Shown: positions 18,926 to 27,476, numbered from the stretch's first letter. The stretch is 64,000 nt of DNA from Collinsella sp. OM04-5 (GCF_003439125.1 NZ_QSUU01000007.1:26110-90109); one strand, 5' to 3'. Notes: generated from the letters alone by a model not told the origin. Numbers and translations: made by a program.

Positions 18926-19483
18926 TTAGCTCATCATCGCATTCATCATCTCGGTGGTTGCGGAATCGTCGGCAGACCACTCGTTATCCTCGTTGGCGGA
19001 ATATTTAAAGGTGACCTTGGTGTCCTTGGTCTTAGCGGCCTTGGTCACGTCGACCATGACCTGGCCGGCCATCTTGTACAGATCATCCTCGGAAGGCATC
19101 GTATCGAGTGCGGCGACCTTCTCCTGATACTGGGTGGCGAAATCTTCGACGATCTTATTCATGGACTTGCAGGTGATGGTAACCTCGGCGGTCGCAGTGC
19201 CCTTGTCCTCATCGACCGTCACATCGCCGATCTTGTAATCAAAGCCCTCGAGATAGCTCTTGGCGTACTCCTTGGGATCGATGCCCAGTTGCTCAAACTC
19301 GTCGCCCGAAGCCTCTTCCAGACCGGAGAGGAAATCATCGCCGCCGTTCTTGATCTCGTCAAACTGGCTCGTAAGGTCGTTGGTGATGAGCTCTTCCACC
19401 GAAGGCCCTCCGCAGCCGGAAAGCAAAACCACGCACGCGACCAGGGCGGCCATCAGAGGCGCAAGCAGCAGCTTCTTTTTCAT
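18926..19483 (-). CDS. Secreted lipoprotein of unknown function
   Basis: 185 residues. A signal peptide (MKKKLLLAPLMAALVACVVL) ends in the lipobox LSGC, so the mature protein would be lipid-anchored on the outer face of the membrane. The rest is an acidic, soluble domain rich in Asp/Glu with no motif I recognise; it looks like the small DUF4878/DUF5105-type lipoproteins common in Gram-positives. The start ATG at 19483 has GGAGGAATGTC upstream. The stop is followed by the structured repeat. Confidence 0.8.
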   Translation of the reverse strand: MKKKLLLAPLMAALVACVVLLSGCGGPSVEELITNDLTSQFDEIKNGGDDFLSGLEEASGDEFEQLGIDPKEYAKSYLEGFDYKIGDVTVDEDKGTATAEVTITCKSMNKIVEDFATQYQEKVAALDTMPSEDDLYKMAGQVMVDVTKAAKTKDTKVTFKYSANEDNEWSADDSATTEMMNAMMS

Positions 19484-19716
19484 GACATTCCTCCAAACAA
19501 GCGGCGCCGCGTTCCCTGCGCAGCGCACGTCGTAACAGCAAGTCCATATTAGCGGCCCGGCCCAACCCCCTGCGTCGCAAAAGCGCAGGCGGCTCAATTT
19601 GACGAGCGAATGGCCCGTAAAACAAGCCCCCTGCAATAAAATGCACCTGTTTAGCCTATTAAAAAAGGGCGGCCGGATAACCCGACCACCCTTGCACATC
19701 CTTATGTTGCCGCAGA

Positions 19717-20253
19717 CTACTTGCGGACGACCTTAACGATGGCGTCACCGGCGGCGACGGCAGACTCGGCCTCGACGGCGAGCTCGACGTCGGCAAACTC
19801 GGCGGTGTTGGACACGGCCACGACGACGCAGTCCTTGTAACCGGCAGCAGCGATCTTGGTGCGGTCGATCTTGAGGATGGGCTGGCCGGCCTTCACGACG
19901 TCGTCAGCCTTGACGAAGCCCTCGAAGCCGTCGCCGTTCATGTTGACGGTATCGACGCCAACGTGCACCAGAACCTCGATGCCGCTATCGGACTGCAGGC
20001 CCACGGCGTGACCCATGGTGACGGTCACCTTGCCATCGCAGGGAGCGTAGACCAGGTCGTCCTCGGGCCACACAGCGCAGCCCTTGCCCAGAACCTCGCC
20101 ACCAAAGACGGGATCGGGCACGTCGGCCATCTTGATGACCTTGCCCTTGACAGGCGAGCACAGCACGTCGGCGCCAGCAGAAGCAGAGATGGAGGCCGGA
20201 GCAGCAGCTGCCGCGGGCTCAGCCTTCTTCTTAAACATGTCAAACAGACCCAT
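19717..20253 (-). CDS. crr: PTS glucose-type IIA protein (stand-alone IIA-Glc)
   Basis: 178 residues with an Ala-rich linker (residues 10-28). The active histidine is His97 in GIEVLVHVGVDTV and the partner His82 lies in GHAVG, the same 15-residue spacing as E. coli His75/His90. There is no attached IIB or IIC, so it must serve permeases encoded elsewhere, probably including a beta-glucoside permease. AGGAGAAAA precedes the ATG at 20253. It is divergent from the RpiR regulator, and the gap contains an element also found before the second GH1 gene. Confidence 0.92.
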   Translation of the reverse strand: MGLFDMFKKKAEPAAAAAPASISASAGADVLCSPVKGKVIKMADVPDPVFGGEVLGKGCAVWPEDDLVYAPCDGKVTVTMGHAVGLQSDSGIEVLVHVGVDTVNMNGDGFEGFVKADDVVKAGQPILKIDRTKIAAAGYKDCVVVAVSNTAEFADVELAVEAESAVAAGDAIVKVVRK

Positions 20254-20579
20254 ATGTTTTCTCCTCTTGATTAAGCGCAACGTTATGCGCATGCCTATGG
20301 TGATTATAGTGCCAAATGATCAAATTGCTAAGGTGAGGGCTCGAATCGCAAGCCCTTCCCGGTAGTGCTCGTGGGATGAGTATCTCCTTTGCATCGCGGG
20401 TCGATAAGCTGAGTATCGCCTGCGCACGGGACGGGCAGAAGCGGGCACGCCAAACCCGACACTTCTTTTCGCGCCCACAGACCGCCGCCGCCCCGCCCCT
20501 GACACTTCCTGATACCGACCGAAACGTGCCAAAATAAACCTGTCCCTTTTTGGCAGGTTTGCCGAGTGTGGGAGTTCGG
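20254..20579. promoter_or_regulatory. Divergent crr/RpiR control region with element shared with 30378-30435
   Basis: The 326-base gap contains, at 20460-20516, the blocks CACTTCTTTTCGCGC and CTGACACTT..TGATACC about 24 bases apart. The same two blocks at almost the same spacing recur at 30378-30435, upstream of the GH1 gene. Read on the minus strand each copy shows two GAAGTGTC/AAGTGYC direct repeats. It is a candidate operator for the adjacent RpiR regulator. Confidence 0.5.
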
Positions 20580-21434
20580 ATGGATATCAAACGCAAGATC
20601 ACCGAGGCGCAGGGCCTCACCCCCACCGAGCAACAGCTCAGCATCTCGGCCCTTGCCATGGGCGAGGACATCCGCGGGCTTTCCATTAAGGAATTTGCCG
20701 CACGCACCAACGTTTCGGTCGCGAGCGTGCACCGTTTTTGCAAAAAGCTCGGCCTCGAGGGCTTTAAGGACCTCAAGGTCGAGCTCATCCGCCTGGCAAC
20801 CGAGGCGGGAAACCGGCGAGACGTGGACATCAACTTTCCCTTCGACGCTACGTCCACCCCTGCGCAGGTTATGGAGCGCATGGAAGGGCTCTACCAGACC
20901 ACGCTGGCCGAAACGCAGGAACTACTCGACCCCACGCAGCTTGACCACGCCGCCAAGCTCATCGCAAACGCCCGACAGGTCGACATCTACACGGGCTCGC
21001 ACAACCTCTATCCAGCAGGAATGTTCCGCAACCGCCTGCTCTCCGCCGGCAAAAGCGCAACGTGCCACGACGGCGCTGAGGCCCAGGTGCGTACGGCGCT
21101 TGCCTCGGGTCCCGACCATGCGGCAATCGTCATCTCCTACAGCAGCCTTGCCCCCAACCTCAAGGACATCTTGCCGATTCTCAGCAGCCGGCATGTCCCG
21201 GTCATCGTCATCGGCACGCCTTATTGCGCTCGCATTCACCCTGGCTTTGCCGCCTACCTCACGGTGAGTGACCACGAGAGTATGACGCATCGCATCACGC
21301 AGTTCGCCAGCCACATCGCCGTGCAATACGTGCTCGATTCGCTCTACAGCAGCTACTTCGCCAAAGACTACGCCCACTGCTCCGAATTCCTGGAGCGCTC
21401 GTTCCCCTGCACCCGCCTGCCCGGGCTCAAGTAG
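20580..21434 (+). CDS. MurR/RpiR-family transcriptional regulator
   Basis: 284 residues. The N-terminal HTH_6 domain (residues 1-75, SIKEFAARTNVSVASVHRFC) is followed by a SIS sugar-phosphate-binding domain (about 105-240; GSHNLYPAG, VISYSS). Such proteins sense sugar phosphates and repress or activate sugar operons. The ATG at 20580 with GGGAG upstream is preferred to a TTG at 20550. Being divergent from crr and sharing an upstream element with the 28863 GH1 gene suggests it controls both. Confidence 0.88.
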   Translation: MDIKRKITEAQGLTPTEQQLSISALAMGEDIRGLSIKEFAARTNVSVASVHRFCKKLGLEGFKDLKVELIRLATEAGNRRDVDINFPFDATSTPAQVMERMEGLYQTTLAETQELLDPTQLDHAAKLIANARQVDIYTGSHNLYPAGMFRNRLLSAGKSATCHDGAEAQVRTALASGPDHAAIVISYSSLAPNLKDILPILSSRHVPVIVIGTPYCARIHPGFAAYLTVSDHESMTHRITQFASHIAVQYVLDSLYSSYFAKDYAHCSEFLERSFPCTRLPGLK

Positions 21435-21465
21435 CGACGAGCGTGGATTTTCGGACGCATATCTA

Positions 21466-21533
21466 ACGAGCGTGGATAATCTCCCACTTTGAGCCCGCAC
21501 ACAGGCCAAAACCGGGAGATTATCCACGCTCGT
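21466..21533. repeat. Palindromic element flanking fic, copy 1
   Basis: Perfect 20-bp arms, ACGAGCGTGGATAATCTCCC (21466-21485) and its complement (21514-21533), around a loop containing GGCCAAAACCGGG. Copy 2 is at 22918-22985 in the same orientation. An extra ACGAGCGTGGAT half-arm lies at 21437. Confidence 0.85.
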
Positions 21534-21650
21534 GTTGAATGCTCCGTTTTCCTCTGCGCCCGAGGGACCACTCGACCACCTTGCACCAAAGCAATAACGA
21601 CTTCTCGTCATTAGATTATTCAAATCGACTCTAATAACTATTTTCGCCAT

Positions 21651-21694
21651 AAACTCGTTATTAGAATTGATATGATTAGCCTAATAACGAGTTT
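21651..21694. promoter_or_regulatory. Perfect inverted repeat upstream of fic, candidate operator
   Basis: AAACTCGTTATTAG (21651-21664) and CTAATAACGAGTTT (21681-21694) are perfect inverse copies 16 bases apart, ending 26 bases before the fic start. A further CTAATAAC half-site lies at 21631. The winged-helix-like C-terminus of the Fic protein could bind here and repress its own gene. Confidence 0.5.
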
Positions 21695-21720
21695 CCGCCA
21701 CTAAAGATATGGAGGGCGCG

Positions 21721-22893
21721 ATGCAAATCGAGGAGAACGGCCAGGGAACGCTCCGCAATAATCTATCGGGGAAATTGGCTTACTATTCGTTTTTGCCAAC
21801 GCCCTTGCAATCATTGAGGCAGCTAAACCTCACTGAGGAAACCTATCGCACGCTTTCCACATGCTCACGAAAGCTTGGAGAGCTTGAAGGCATGCTCTAC
21901 TTTGTTCCCAACGCCGACATGTATCTGACAATGTATGTGCGCAAAGAAGCACTCCTTTCTTCGCAAATTGAGGGAACCCAGTGCACGTTTGACGACCTAC
22001 TTAGTCCATCGCAAACCCAACTCCATCATAAAGATGTCGCAGATGTCGTGAATTATGTCCGTGCTGTCGACCGCGGCGTAGAACTGCTCAAAAAGATGCC
22101 CTTGTGTACGAGGCTTCTCAGGCAGGTTCATGCGGTCCTGCTGGACGGAGTGCGCGGAACGGAGAAGAATCCAGGCGAGCTGCGCTCCTCACAAAACTGG
22201 ATTGGCCCTTCAGGCTGCACCGTTGCAACTGCATCGTTCGTCCCTCCAAACATTGAAGATTTGAGCAACACGCTCCAGGACCTCGAACGATTTATCAATG
22301 AGCCTCAAGTCGAAATGGATCCGATCGTGCGGGCGGCGCTCGTCCATTACCAATTTGAAACTGCCCATCCATTCCTAGACGGAAACGGTCGCCTGGGCAG
22401 GCTTCTCATTACACTTATGCTCATCAATGATGGCGTTCTTCATTCTTGCTTGTTCTATCCATCGTTCCAGTTCAAGAAAAATCGAAGCGAGTACTACCGA
22501 CAACTCACATCCGTAAGGGAACGAGGAACTTACGAGGAATGGATAGAGTTTTTCTGCGCCAGTCTTCTTGAGAGTGCGAAGGACTCGGTAGGGTCTTTAA
22601 AGAGTCTTGTTGATCTCCACAACCGTTCGACGGCAGCTATTACCGAAAATCTCGGAAGGACTGCCGCAAACGGACAAAGGCTGCTGAGCCTTCTTGAAGA
22701 GCATCCCATCCTCGACACCGCATTTATCGCTGCCCGACTCGATATCGGTAGGAGCACCGCGAGCTCGCTCGTCAAATCATTTGAAGAATTGGGTATCCTC
22801 CGTCCACTCGACGAGTCAAGACAGAGATACCGACAGTACGGGTATGAAGAGTATCTTTCGATTCTCAGGGAAGACGCTGAGCCGATTAGATAG
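21721..22893 (+). CDS. Fic-family protein (probable AMPylase) with C-terminal winged helix
   Basis: 390 residues. An N-terminal inhibitory helix, LSSQIEGT (Glu84), is of the class II (S/T)xxxE(G/N) type that blocks ATP in the resting enzyme. The catalytic motif HPFLDGNGRLGRLL (His216) is complete. Residues from about 310 form a helix-turn-helix-like domain (FIAARLDIGRSTASSLVKSF). Such proteins transfer AMP to target proteins and often regulate their own expression or act like toxins. The ATG at 21721 is preferred for its GGAGG. Base composition is more AT-rich than its neighbours, and hairpin repeats flank the gene on both sides, indicating acquisition. Confidence 0.9.
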   Translation: MQIEENGQGTLRNNLSGKLAYYSFLPTPLQSLRQLNLTEETYRTLSTCSRKLGELEGMLYFVPNADMYLTMYVRKEALLSSQIEGTQCTFDDLLSPSQTQLHHKDVADVVNYVRAVDRGVELLKKMPLCTRLLRQVHAVLLDGVRGTEKNPGELRSSQNWIGPSGCTVATASFVPPNIEDLSNTLQDLERFINEPQVEMDPIVRAALVHYQFETAHPFLDGNGRLGRLLITLMLINDGVLHSCLFYPSFQFKKNRSEYYRQLTSVRERGTYEEWIEFFCASLLESAKDSVGSLKSLVDLHNRSTAAITENLGRTAANGQRLLSLLEEHPILDTAFIAARLDIGRSTASSLVKSFEELGILRPLDESRQRYRQYGYEEYLSILREDAEPIR

Positions 22894-22917
22894 GCACCGC
22901 AGCCCAGCCATATTAAA

Positions 22918-22985
22918 ACGAGCGTGGATAATCTCCCACTTTGAGTCCACACGGGGGCCAAAAACGGGAGATTATCCACGCTCAT
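22918..22985. repeat. Palindromic element flanking fic, copy 2
   Basis: The same arms as 21466-21533 (22918-22937 and 22966-22985, one mismatch) and a similar loop (GGCCAAAAACGGG). It lies 24 bases after the fic stop. Confidence 0.85.
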
Positions 22986-22992
22986 TTCTGAC

Positions 22993-23048
22993 TAGTCATT
23001 GGGGACGTTCTTAAACGACTAGTCAAACAAGAACGTCCCCAATGACTA
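22993..23048. repeat. 20-bp stem palindrome of the GGGGACGTTCTT family
   Basis: TAGTCATTGGGGACGTTCTT (22993-23012) pairs perfectly with 23029-23048. Related sequence recurs at 40142, 48554-48662 and 52141-52250. Confidence 0.8.
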
Positions 23049-23055
23049 CTACGGC

Positions 23056-23225
23056 AACGCCGATGTTTTGGCAACGACAGCGAAAGCCCGTCAGAGCGAG
23101 CAAGGTGCCTTGAAACGAGGCGGCATTGACCTTCTGGTCATGCCGCCGAAGCTGAAAGGCAGATTGCCGCTCTGGCGGGCTTGCAGCGTCAACTGGTTAC
23201 GCGGGTTGGTAAACCCGCGTAACTA
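23056..23225 (+). ncRNA. Structured repeat, copy 2 (candidate RNA)
   Basis: The second copy of the 18756-18924 element, again ending two bases before a stop codon, here of pyrE. Differences fall in loops or keep pairing. In the outer stem C becomes T opposite G. The final hairpin changes on both sides (TTACGCGGGTT/AACCCGCGTAA instead of TTACGCGGTTC/GAACCGCGTAA). Confidence 0.5.
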
Positions 23226-23226
23226 C

Positions 23227-23910
23227 CTACTCCCGAGCTCCGTACTGCTCGTAGTAGGCGTCGATGGCACCCTTGAGCTCGTCGTCGATGACAACCTTGC
23301 CGTCGATCTCGTGGTTGTAGAGGGTCTCGACGACCTCGGCCATGGAGACGATGCTCGCGACGGGGAAACCGTACTTGGCCTCGATCTCCTTCTGAGCGGT
23401 GGTCACGCCACCCTTGCCGACCTCCATGCGGTTGAGAGACACGATCAGGCCCTTGATCTCGACATCGGCAGCAGCCTTAACCTTGGGATAGGTCTCGTCG
23501 ATGGACTTACCGCTGGTGGTGACGTCCTCGACCATGACCACGCGGTCGCCGTCCTGGGGCTCATAGCCCAGCAGGTTGCCCTTGTCGGCGCCGTGGTCCT
23601 TGGCCTCCTTGCGGTCGCAGCAGTACTTGACCTCCTTGCCGTACAGCTCGTGGTAGGCAATTGCGGTCACGACGGCCAGCGGAATACCCTTGTAGGCCGG
23701 TCCAAACAGCACATCAAAGTCGTCGCCAAAGTTATCGTGGATGGCCTGGGCGTAATACTCGCCCAGCTTCTTGAGCTGATAGCCCGTCACGTAAGCGCCG
23801 GCGTTCATAAAGAACGGGGACTGACGACCGCTCTTGAGCGTAAAGCTGCCGAACTTAAGGACGTCGGACTCAACCATAAACTTGATGAACTCTTGCTTGT
23901 AAGCCTCCAT
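23227..23910 (-). CDS. pyrE: Orotate phosphoribosyltransferase
   Basis: 227 residues. The PRPP-binding loop is VVMVEDVTTSGKS, with the FGPAYKGIPLA and KSGRQSPFFMN blocks typical of the longer PyrE type. It converts orotate and PRPP to OMP in pyrimidine synthesis. It is monocistronic here; no other pyr gene is nearby. The structured repeat follows its stop on the minus strand. Confidence 0.95.
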   Translation of the reverse strand: MEAYKQEFIKFMVESDVLKFGSFTLKSGRQSPFFMNAGAYVTGYQLKKLGEYYAQAIHDNFGDDFDVLFGPAYKGIPLAVVTAIAYHELYGKEVKYCCDRKEAKDHGADKGNLLGYEPQDGDRVVMVEDVTTSGKSIDETYPKVKAAADVEIKGLIVSLNRMEVGKGGVTTAQKEIEAKYGFPVASIVSMAEVVETLYNHEIDGKVVIDDELKGAIDAYYEQYGARE

Positions 23911-24040
23911 GCGGGCTCCTCTCGTAATCGCGTACGTGCCTTCCAGTTTAGCGCAGGCGAAGCATCGATGCGGGCACGCTTTGAGGCCACGGCATTCTGT
24001 AAAGGCTTTATCAGCGACAATGGTTTTCCGAACAATGGGG

Positions 24041-24069
24041 TTGACATTGCAAACCCCCTCATCAAGAAT
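24041..24069 (+). promoter_or_regulatory. Probable sigma-70 promoter of the mgtA leader
   Basis: TTGACA (24041-24046) and AAGAAT (24064-24069) lie 17 bases apart. The -35 box is inside a small GGGGTT/AACCCC palindrome that could be an operator. Confidence 0.5.
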
Positions 24070-24135
24070 ACGGTCGGATTAAAACGGGTACGAGATACCC
24101 AAAGCGCGCTGCGCCCAGCCTTAAGGAGGTGTGCC

Positions 24136-24207
24136 ATGGAAGGCAGTCATAGTCGAAAAACCTGCATGTCGCCCTCGGCACGCCGCGAGGATTCTGCACA
24201 CGCATAA
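24136..24207 (+). CDS. 23-residue leader ORF upstream of mgtA
   Basis: MEGSHSRKTCMSPSARREDS then AHA and TAA. Its ribosome binding site TAAGGAGGTG is stronger than most in the window, and it lies about 65 bases downstream of the predicted promoter and 140 bases before mgtA. The peptide is hydrophilic and unlike any I know. In enterobacteria mgtA is controlled by a short leader peptide (MgtL), so a regulatory role is a reasonable inference, but sequence and codon content differ. Confidence 0.45.
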   Translation: MEGSHSRKTCMSPSARREDSAHA

Positions 24208-24230
24208 GCGTCACTATCCGATCGTCAAAA

Positions 24231-24263
24231 CCGCCACAAAGGTGCCTGTCCCCTTTGTGGTGG
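24231..24263 (+). repeat. Hairpin between leader ORF and mgtA; inverted copy at 30455-30487
   Basis: CCGCCACAAAGG pairs with CCTTTGTGGTGG. The 33-base unit is present as its reverse complement at 30455-30487 with one mismatch. It is not followed by a T-run, so it is a structure or repeat rather than a clear terminator. Confidence 0.65.
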
Positions 24264-24347
24264 TTCGTGAGCTTGACGTGAGCGACATCTAGGTTTTTTG
24301 AAGCAAATACGACACGTACGCTAACTCCCTTTAACAAGGAGGACCCT

Positions 24348-27116
24348 ATGCTGATGCTCAAAACCGCCACGGTACTCGAAGCCATCTCCAAGCGCCGCCG
24401 CACGGCGCGCCCTGCCGCTCACACCGGCCTTGCCAAGAACACCATATTCGCCGCCACCCATAGCGCCGAGGACGCCCTCGTGCTGCTCGACGCCACGACA
24501 AACGGCCTCACCGCCGAGCAGGCAACCGAACGCCTGGACGCCTCCGGCCCCAACACCATCGAGGCGCCGACCAAGACGCTCGCGCGCCGCATCGCCGACG
24601 CGTTCGTCGATCCCTTCGCTGGCATCCTCGCCGCGCTCGCGCTGGTCTCGCTCTACATCGACGTGCTCGCCGTGCCCGAGCCGCAGCGCGACCCCTCCAC
24701 GGTCATCGTCATCGGCATCATGCTGCTGGTATCGGGCGGCATGAAGTTTATCCAAGAAGCCCGCAGCGGCAATGCGACCGAGGCCCTCAAGGACTTGGTC
24801 TCCAACACCTGCACTGCCCTGCGCGACGGCGAGCGCATCGAGATCCCCTTTGACGAGCTCGTCCCCGGCGATGTGATCCGCCTCTCTGCCGGCGACATGG
24901 TGCCGGCCGACGCCCGCATCATCACCGCGCGCGACCTGTTTGTGATCGAGTCCGCACTCACCGGCGAGAGCGAGGCCGTCGAGAAGACAGTTGCCATCAC
25001 CGTCGTCGATGGCGCCGACGGCTCCGCGCTGCCGCTCTCCGCCTGCAAGAACATCGTCTTTACCGGCACCTCCGTGCAAAACGGCACTGCCATGGCGCTT
25101 GTCGTTGCCACCGGCTCGGACACCTACCTGGGCGGCATCGCCAAGATGCTCAACGGGCGTGGCGAGAAGAGCGCGTTTGACCGCGGCGTCTCGAGCGTCT
25201 CCATGTTGCTCGTGCGCCTCATGCTTGTTATGGCGCCGGCCGTCTTTGCCATCAACGCCGCCACCAAGGGCAACGTCATCGACGCGCTGTTGTTCGCCAC
25301 GAGCGTGGCCGTGGGCATCACGCCGCAGATGCTCCCCGTCATCGTGACCACGAGCCTGTCGCAGGGCGCCAAGGACCTCGCCCGTCGCCAGGTTATCGTC
25401 AAGGAGCTGCCGGCGATCCAAAACCTGGGCGCCATGGACGTCCTGTGCTGCGACAAGACCGGCACCCTCACCGAAGACCGCATCGTGCTCGAGCGCTACC
25501 TCAACACCGATGGCCACGAGGACGCACGTGTGCTGCGCCATGCGTTTTTGAACAGCTTCTTCCAGACCGGCCTCAAGAACCTTATCGACCTGGCCGTCAT
25601 CGACCGTGCCGATGTGACACCCTCGACCGTCGTACCCGATTCCATGCTGGGCCAGAGCCTGCGCGACCGCTATATCAAGGTCGACGAAGTGCCCTTCGAT
25701 TTCTCGCGCCGTCGTCTGAGCGTAGTTGTCGCCGACGCCCAGGGCAAAACCCAGATGGTCACCAAGGGAGCTGCCGAGGAAATGCTCGAGATCTGCTCCT
25801 TTGTCGAGGTCGATGGCATCGCCCAGCCGCTCACCGAAGACAAGCTCGCCCAGATTCGCAAGCAGGTCGCCAATCTTAACGCCGAGGGCCTGCGCGTGAT
25901 TGCCGTGGCGCAGAAGACCAATCCGCGCTGCGTGGGCGAATTTGGCATCGCCGACGAATGCGACATGGTGCTGATGGGCTTTTTGGCCTTTCTCGATCCG
26001 CCCAAAGCAAGTGCCGCGGGCGCCGTCGCCACCCTCGAAGCCAAGGGCGTGGCGGTAAAGGTCCTGACCGGCGACAACGATCGTGTCGCCGCCACCGTCT
26101 GCGAGCAGATCGGCATCGACGCGAGCAACGTCTTGCTCGGCTCCGAGATCGATGCGCTCGATGACGCCGAGCTTGCCGAGCGCGCCGAGAAAACCCATCT
26201 CTTTGCTAAGCTCTCGCCGCTGCAGAAGGCGCGTCTGGTGCGCGTCATGCGCGAGCTGCTCGGCCACACCGTGGGCTTTATGGGCGATGGCATCAACGAC
26301 GCCGCCGCCATGCGCGCGAGCGACTGCGGCATCTCGGTCGACTCCGCCGTCGACATTGCCAAGGAATCCGCCGATATCATCTTGCTTCAGAAGGACCTGG
26401 GCGTGCTCGAACGCGGCATCATCGAAGGCCGCCGCACCTACGGCAACCTGCTCAAGTACCTCAAGACCACAGTGAGCTCCAACTTTGGCAACGTGCTGTC
26501 CGTGACCGTCGCAAGCCTGTTCTTGCCGTTTTTGCCCATGAGTGCCCTGCAGCTGGTGCTGCTGTCGCTCGTCTACGAGATCGTGTGCATCACGCTACCG
26601 TGGGACACCGTCGATGACGTCTGGACTGCTCGTCCGCGCTCCTGGGACGCCGCGTCCATCAAGGGCTTTATGCTCGAGCTGGGCCCCGTGAGCTCGCTGT
26701 TTGACATCGTGACCTTCGCCGCGCTCTTCTTTGTGGTGTGCCCCGCCACCGTGGGCGCAAGCTGGTCCGAGCTCTCCGGAACGGGCAACGTCGCGGGTAT
26801 GGCGACCTTTGCCGCGCTCTTCCAGAGTGGCTGGTTTATCGAGTCCATGTGGTCGCAGACGCTCGTGATCCACATGCTGCGCTCCCCGCGCCTGCCGAGC
26901 CCGCGCGACCACGCCGCGCCGGCACTGTGCGTTCTCACTGTACTGGGCCTGGCGCTCGTCACCTGGCTGCCGGCAAGCCCCGCCGCCGATGCGCTCGGCC
27001 TCATGACGCTGCCCACGAGCTTTTTTGGGCTGCTCATTGGCATCGTTACCGCCTATATCGCGCTCACCCAGCTGGCAAAGCGCCGCTACATTGCCCGCCA
27101 CGGCGAGCTGCTGTAA
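24348..27116 (+). CDS. mgtA: Magnesium-importing P-type ATPase (MgtA/MgtB)
   Basis: 922 residues with all P-type landmarks: ALTGESE in the actuator domain, DKTGTLTED (phosphorylated Asp), LTGDN and MGDGINDAAAMRASDCGIS in the P domain, and about ten membrane segments. The P3B subtype is indicated by length and by the SNFGNVLSV segment after the P domain. It imports Mg2+ using ATP. GGAGG lies five bases before the ATG. The 5' leader holds a small ORF and a hairpin, suggesting Mg2+-responsive control. Confidence 0.93.
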   Translation: MLMLKTATVLEAISKRRRTARPAAHTGLAKNTIFAATHSAEDALVLLDATTNGLTAEQATERLDASGPNTIEAPTKTLARRIADAFVDPFAGILAALALVSLYIDVLAVPEPQRDPSTVIVIGIMLLVSGGMKFIQEARSGNATEALKDLVSNTCTALRDGERIEIPFDELVPGDVIRLSAGDMVPADARIITARDLFVIESALTGESEAVEKTVAITVVDGADGSALPLSACKNIVFTGTSVQNGTAMALVVATGSDTYLGGIAKMLNGRGEKSAFDRGVSSVSMLLVRLMLVMAPAVFAINAATKGNVIDALLFATSVAVGITPQMLPVIVTTSLSQGAKDLARRQVIVKELPAIQNLGAMDVLCCDKTGTLTEDRIVLERYLNTDGHEDARVLRHAFLNSFFQTGLKNLIDLAVIDRADVTPSTVVPDSMLGQSLRDRYIKVDEVPFDFSRRRLSVVVADAQGKTQMVTKGAAEEMLEICSFVEVDGIAQPLTEDKLAQIRKQVANLNAEGLRVIAVAQKTNPRCVGEFGIADECDMVLMGFLAFLDPPKASAAGAVATLEAKGVAVKVLTGDNDRVAATVCEQIGIDASNVLLGSEIDALDDAELAERAEKTHLFAKLSPLQKARLVRVMRELLGHTVGFMGDGINDAAAMRASDCGISVDSAVDIAKESADIILLQKDLGVLERGIIEGRRTYGNLLKYLKTTVSSNFGNVLSVTVASLFLPFLPMSALQLVLLSLVYEIVCITLPWDTVDDVWTARPRSWDAASIKGFMLELGPVSSLFDIVTFAALFFVVCPATVGASWSELSGTGNVAGMATFAALFQSGWFIESMWSQTLVIHMLRSPRLPSPRDHAAPALCVLTVLGLALVTWLPASPAADALGLMTLPTSFFGLLIGIVTAYIALTQLAKRRYIARHGELL

Positions 27117-27142
27117 CTCCACAGGCACCCTCGTCAAGGATG

Positions 27143-27186
27143 TTTGGGCCGCCGCGACCCGCCCCCGCTGGCCGCGGCGGCCCAAA
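27143..27186 (+). terminator. Terminator after mgtA
   Basis: A perfect 14-bp stem, TTTGGGCCGCCGCG with CGCGGCGGCCCAAA, lies 26 bases after the stop. There is no T-run after it, but the stem is exceptionally stable. Confidence 0.7.
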
Positions 27187-27225
27187 ACAGCTAAAAACGC
27201 CCCTCACCCCCGCTTTAATTTCTTT

Positions 27226-27300
27226 TGCAAGTTTTAACTTCTTTTGCTTTCTTTCACTTCTTTTAACAAGGCGCCCGGCGGGCATAAGTTGCTCGCCGGG
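27226..27300 (+). repeat. Direct repeat flanking the AAA ATPase gene, left copy
   Basis: Begins TGCAAGTTTTAACTTCTTTT and ends in a CCCGGCG/CGCCGGG hairpin around GGCATAAGTTGCT. It matches 28771-28826 apart from about 20 extra T-rich bases in this copy. Confidence 0.7.
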
Positions 27301-27414
27301 GGTGTCGGTTCGACGAAGAGGCCTCAGCCGTAGCAACGGATTGCCCAGCGAGAGATTTCCCAAGTGCCAACTCAAACAGTACATGTTTAATCTGTTTCGT
27401 TAATTGAAATGCGT

Positions 27415-27476
27415 AAATATGGTTAACCAAAGAATTGATATTTGGTTAAATAGTAACTGTATATTTGGTTAAATGT
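27415..27476 (+). promoter_or_regulatory. Three ATAT(TT)GGTTAA direct repeats upstream of the ATPase gene
   Basis: AT-rich region with AAATATGGTTAA (27415), GATATTTGGTTAAAT (27437) and GTATATTTGGTTAAAT (27459). The last two are spaced 22 bases, about two helical turns. It looks like the promoter and operator of the following gene. Confidence 0.45.

Noticed and set aside
21435..21465. Third full fic-flanking palindrome
   Set aside because: Only one half-arm (ACGAGCGTGGAT) is present, with no matching partner.
24321..26267. 648-codon open frame on the minus strand
   Set aside because: It is antisense to mgtA, which has full P-type ATPase motifs. The antisense translation is low-complexity Gly/Arg/His/Asp-rich, typical of GC-rich shadows.
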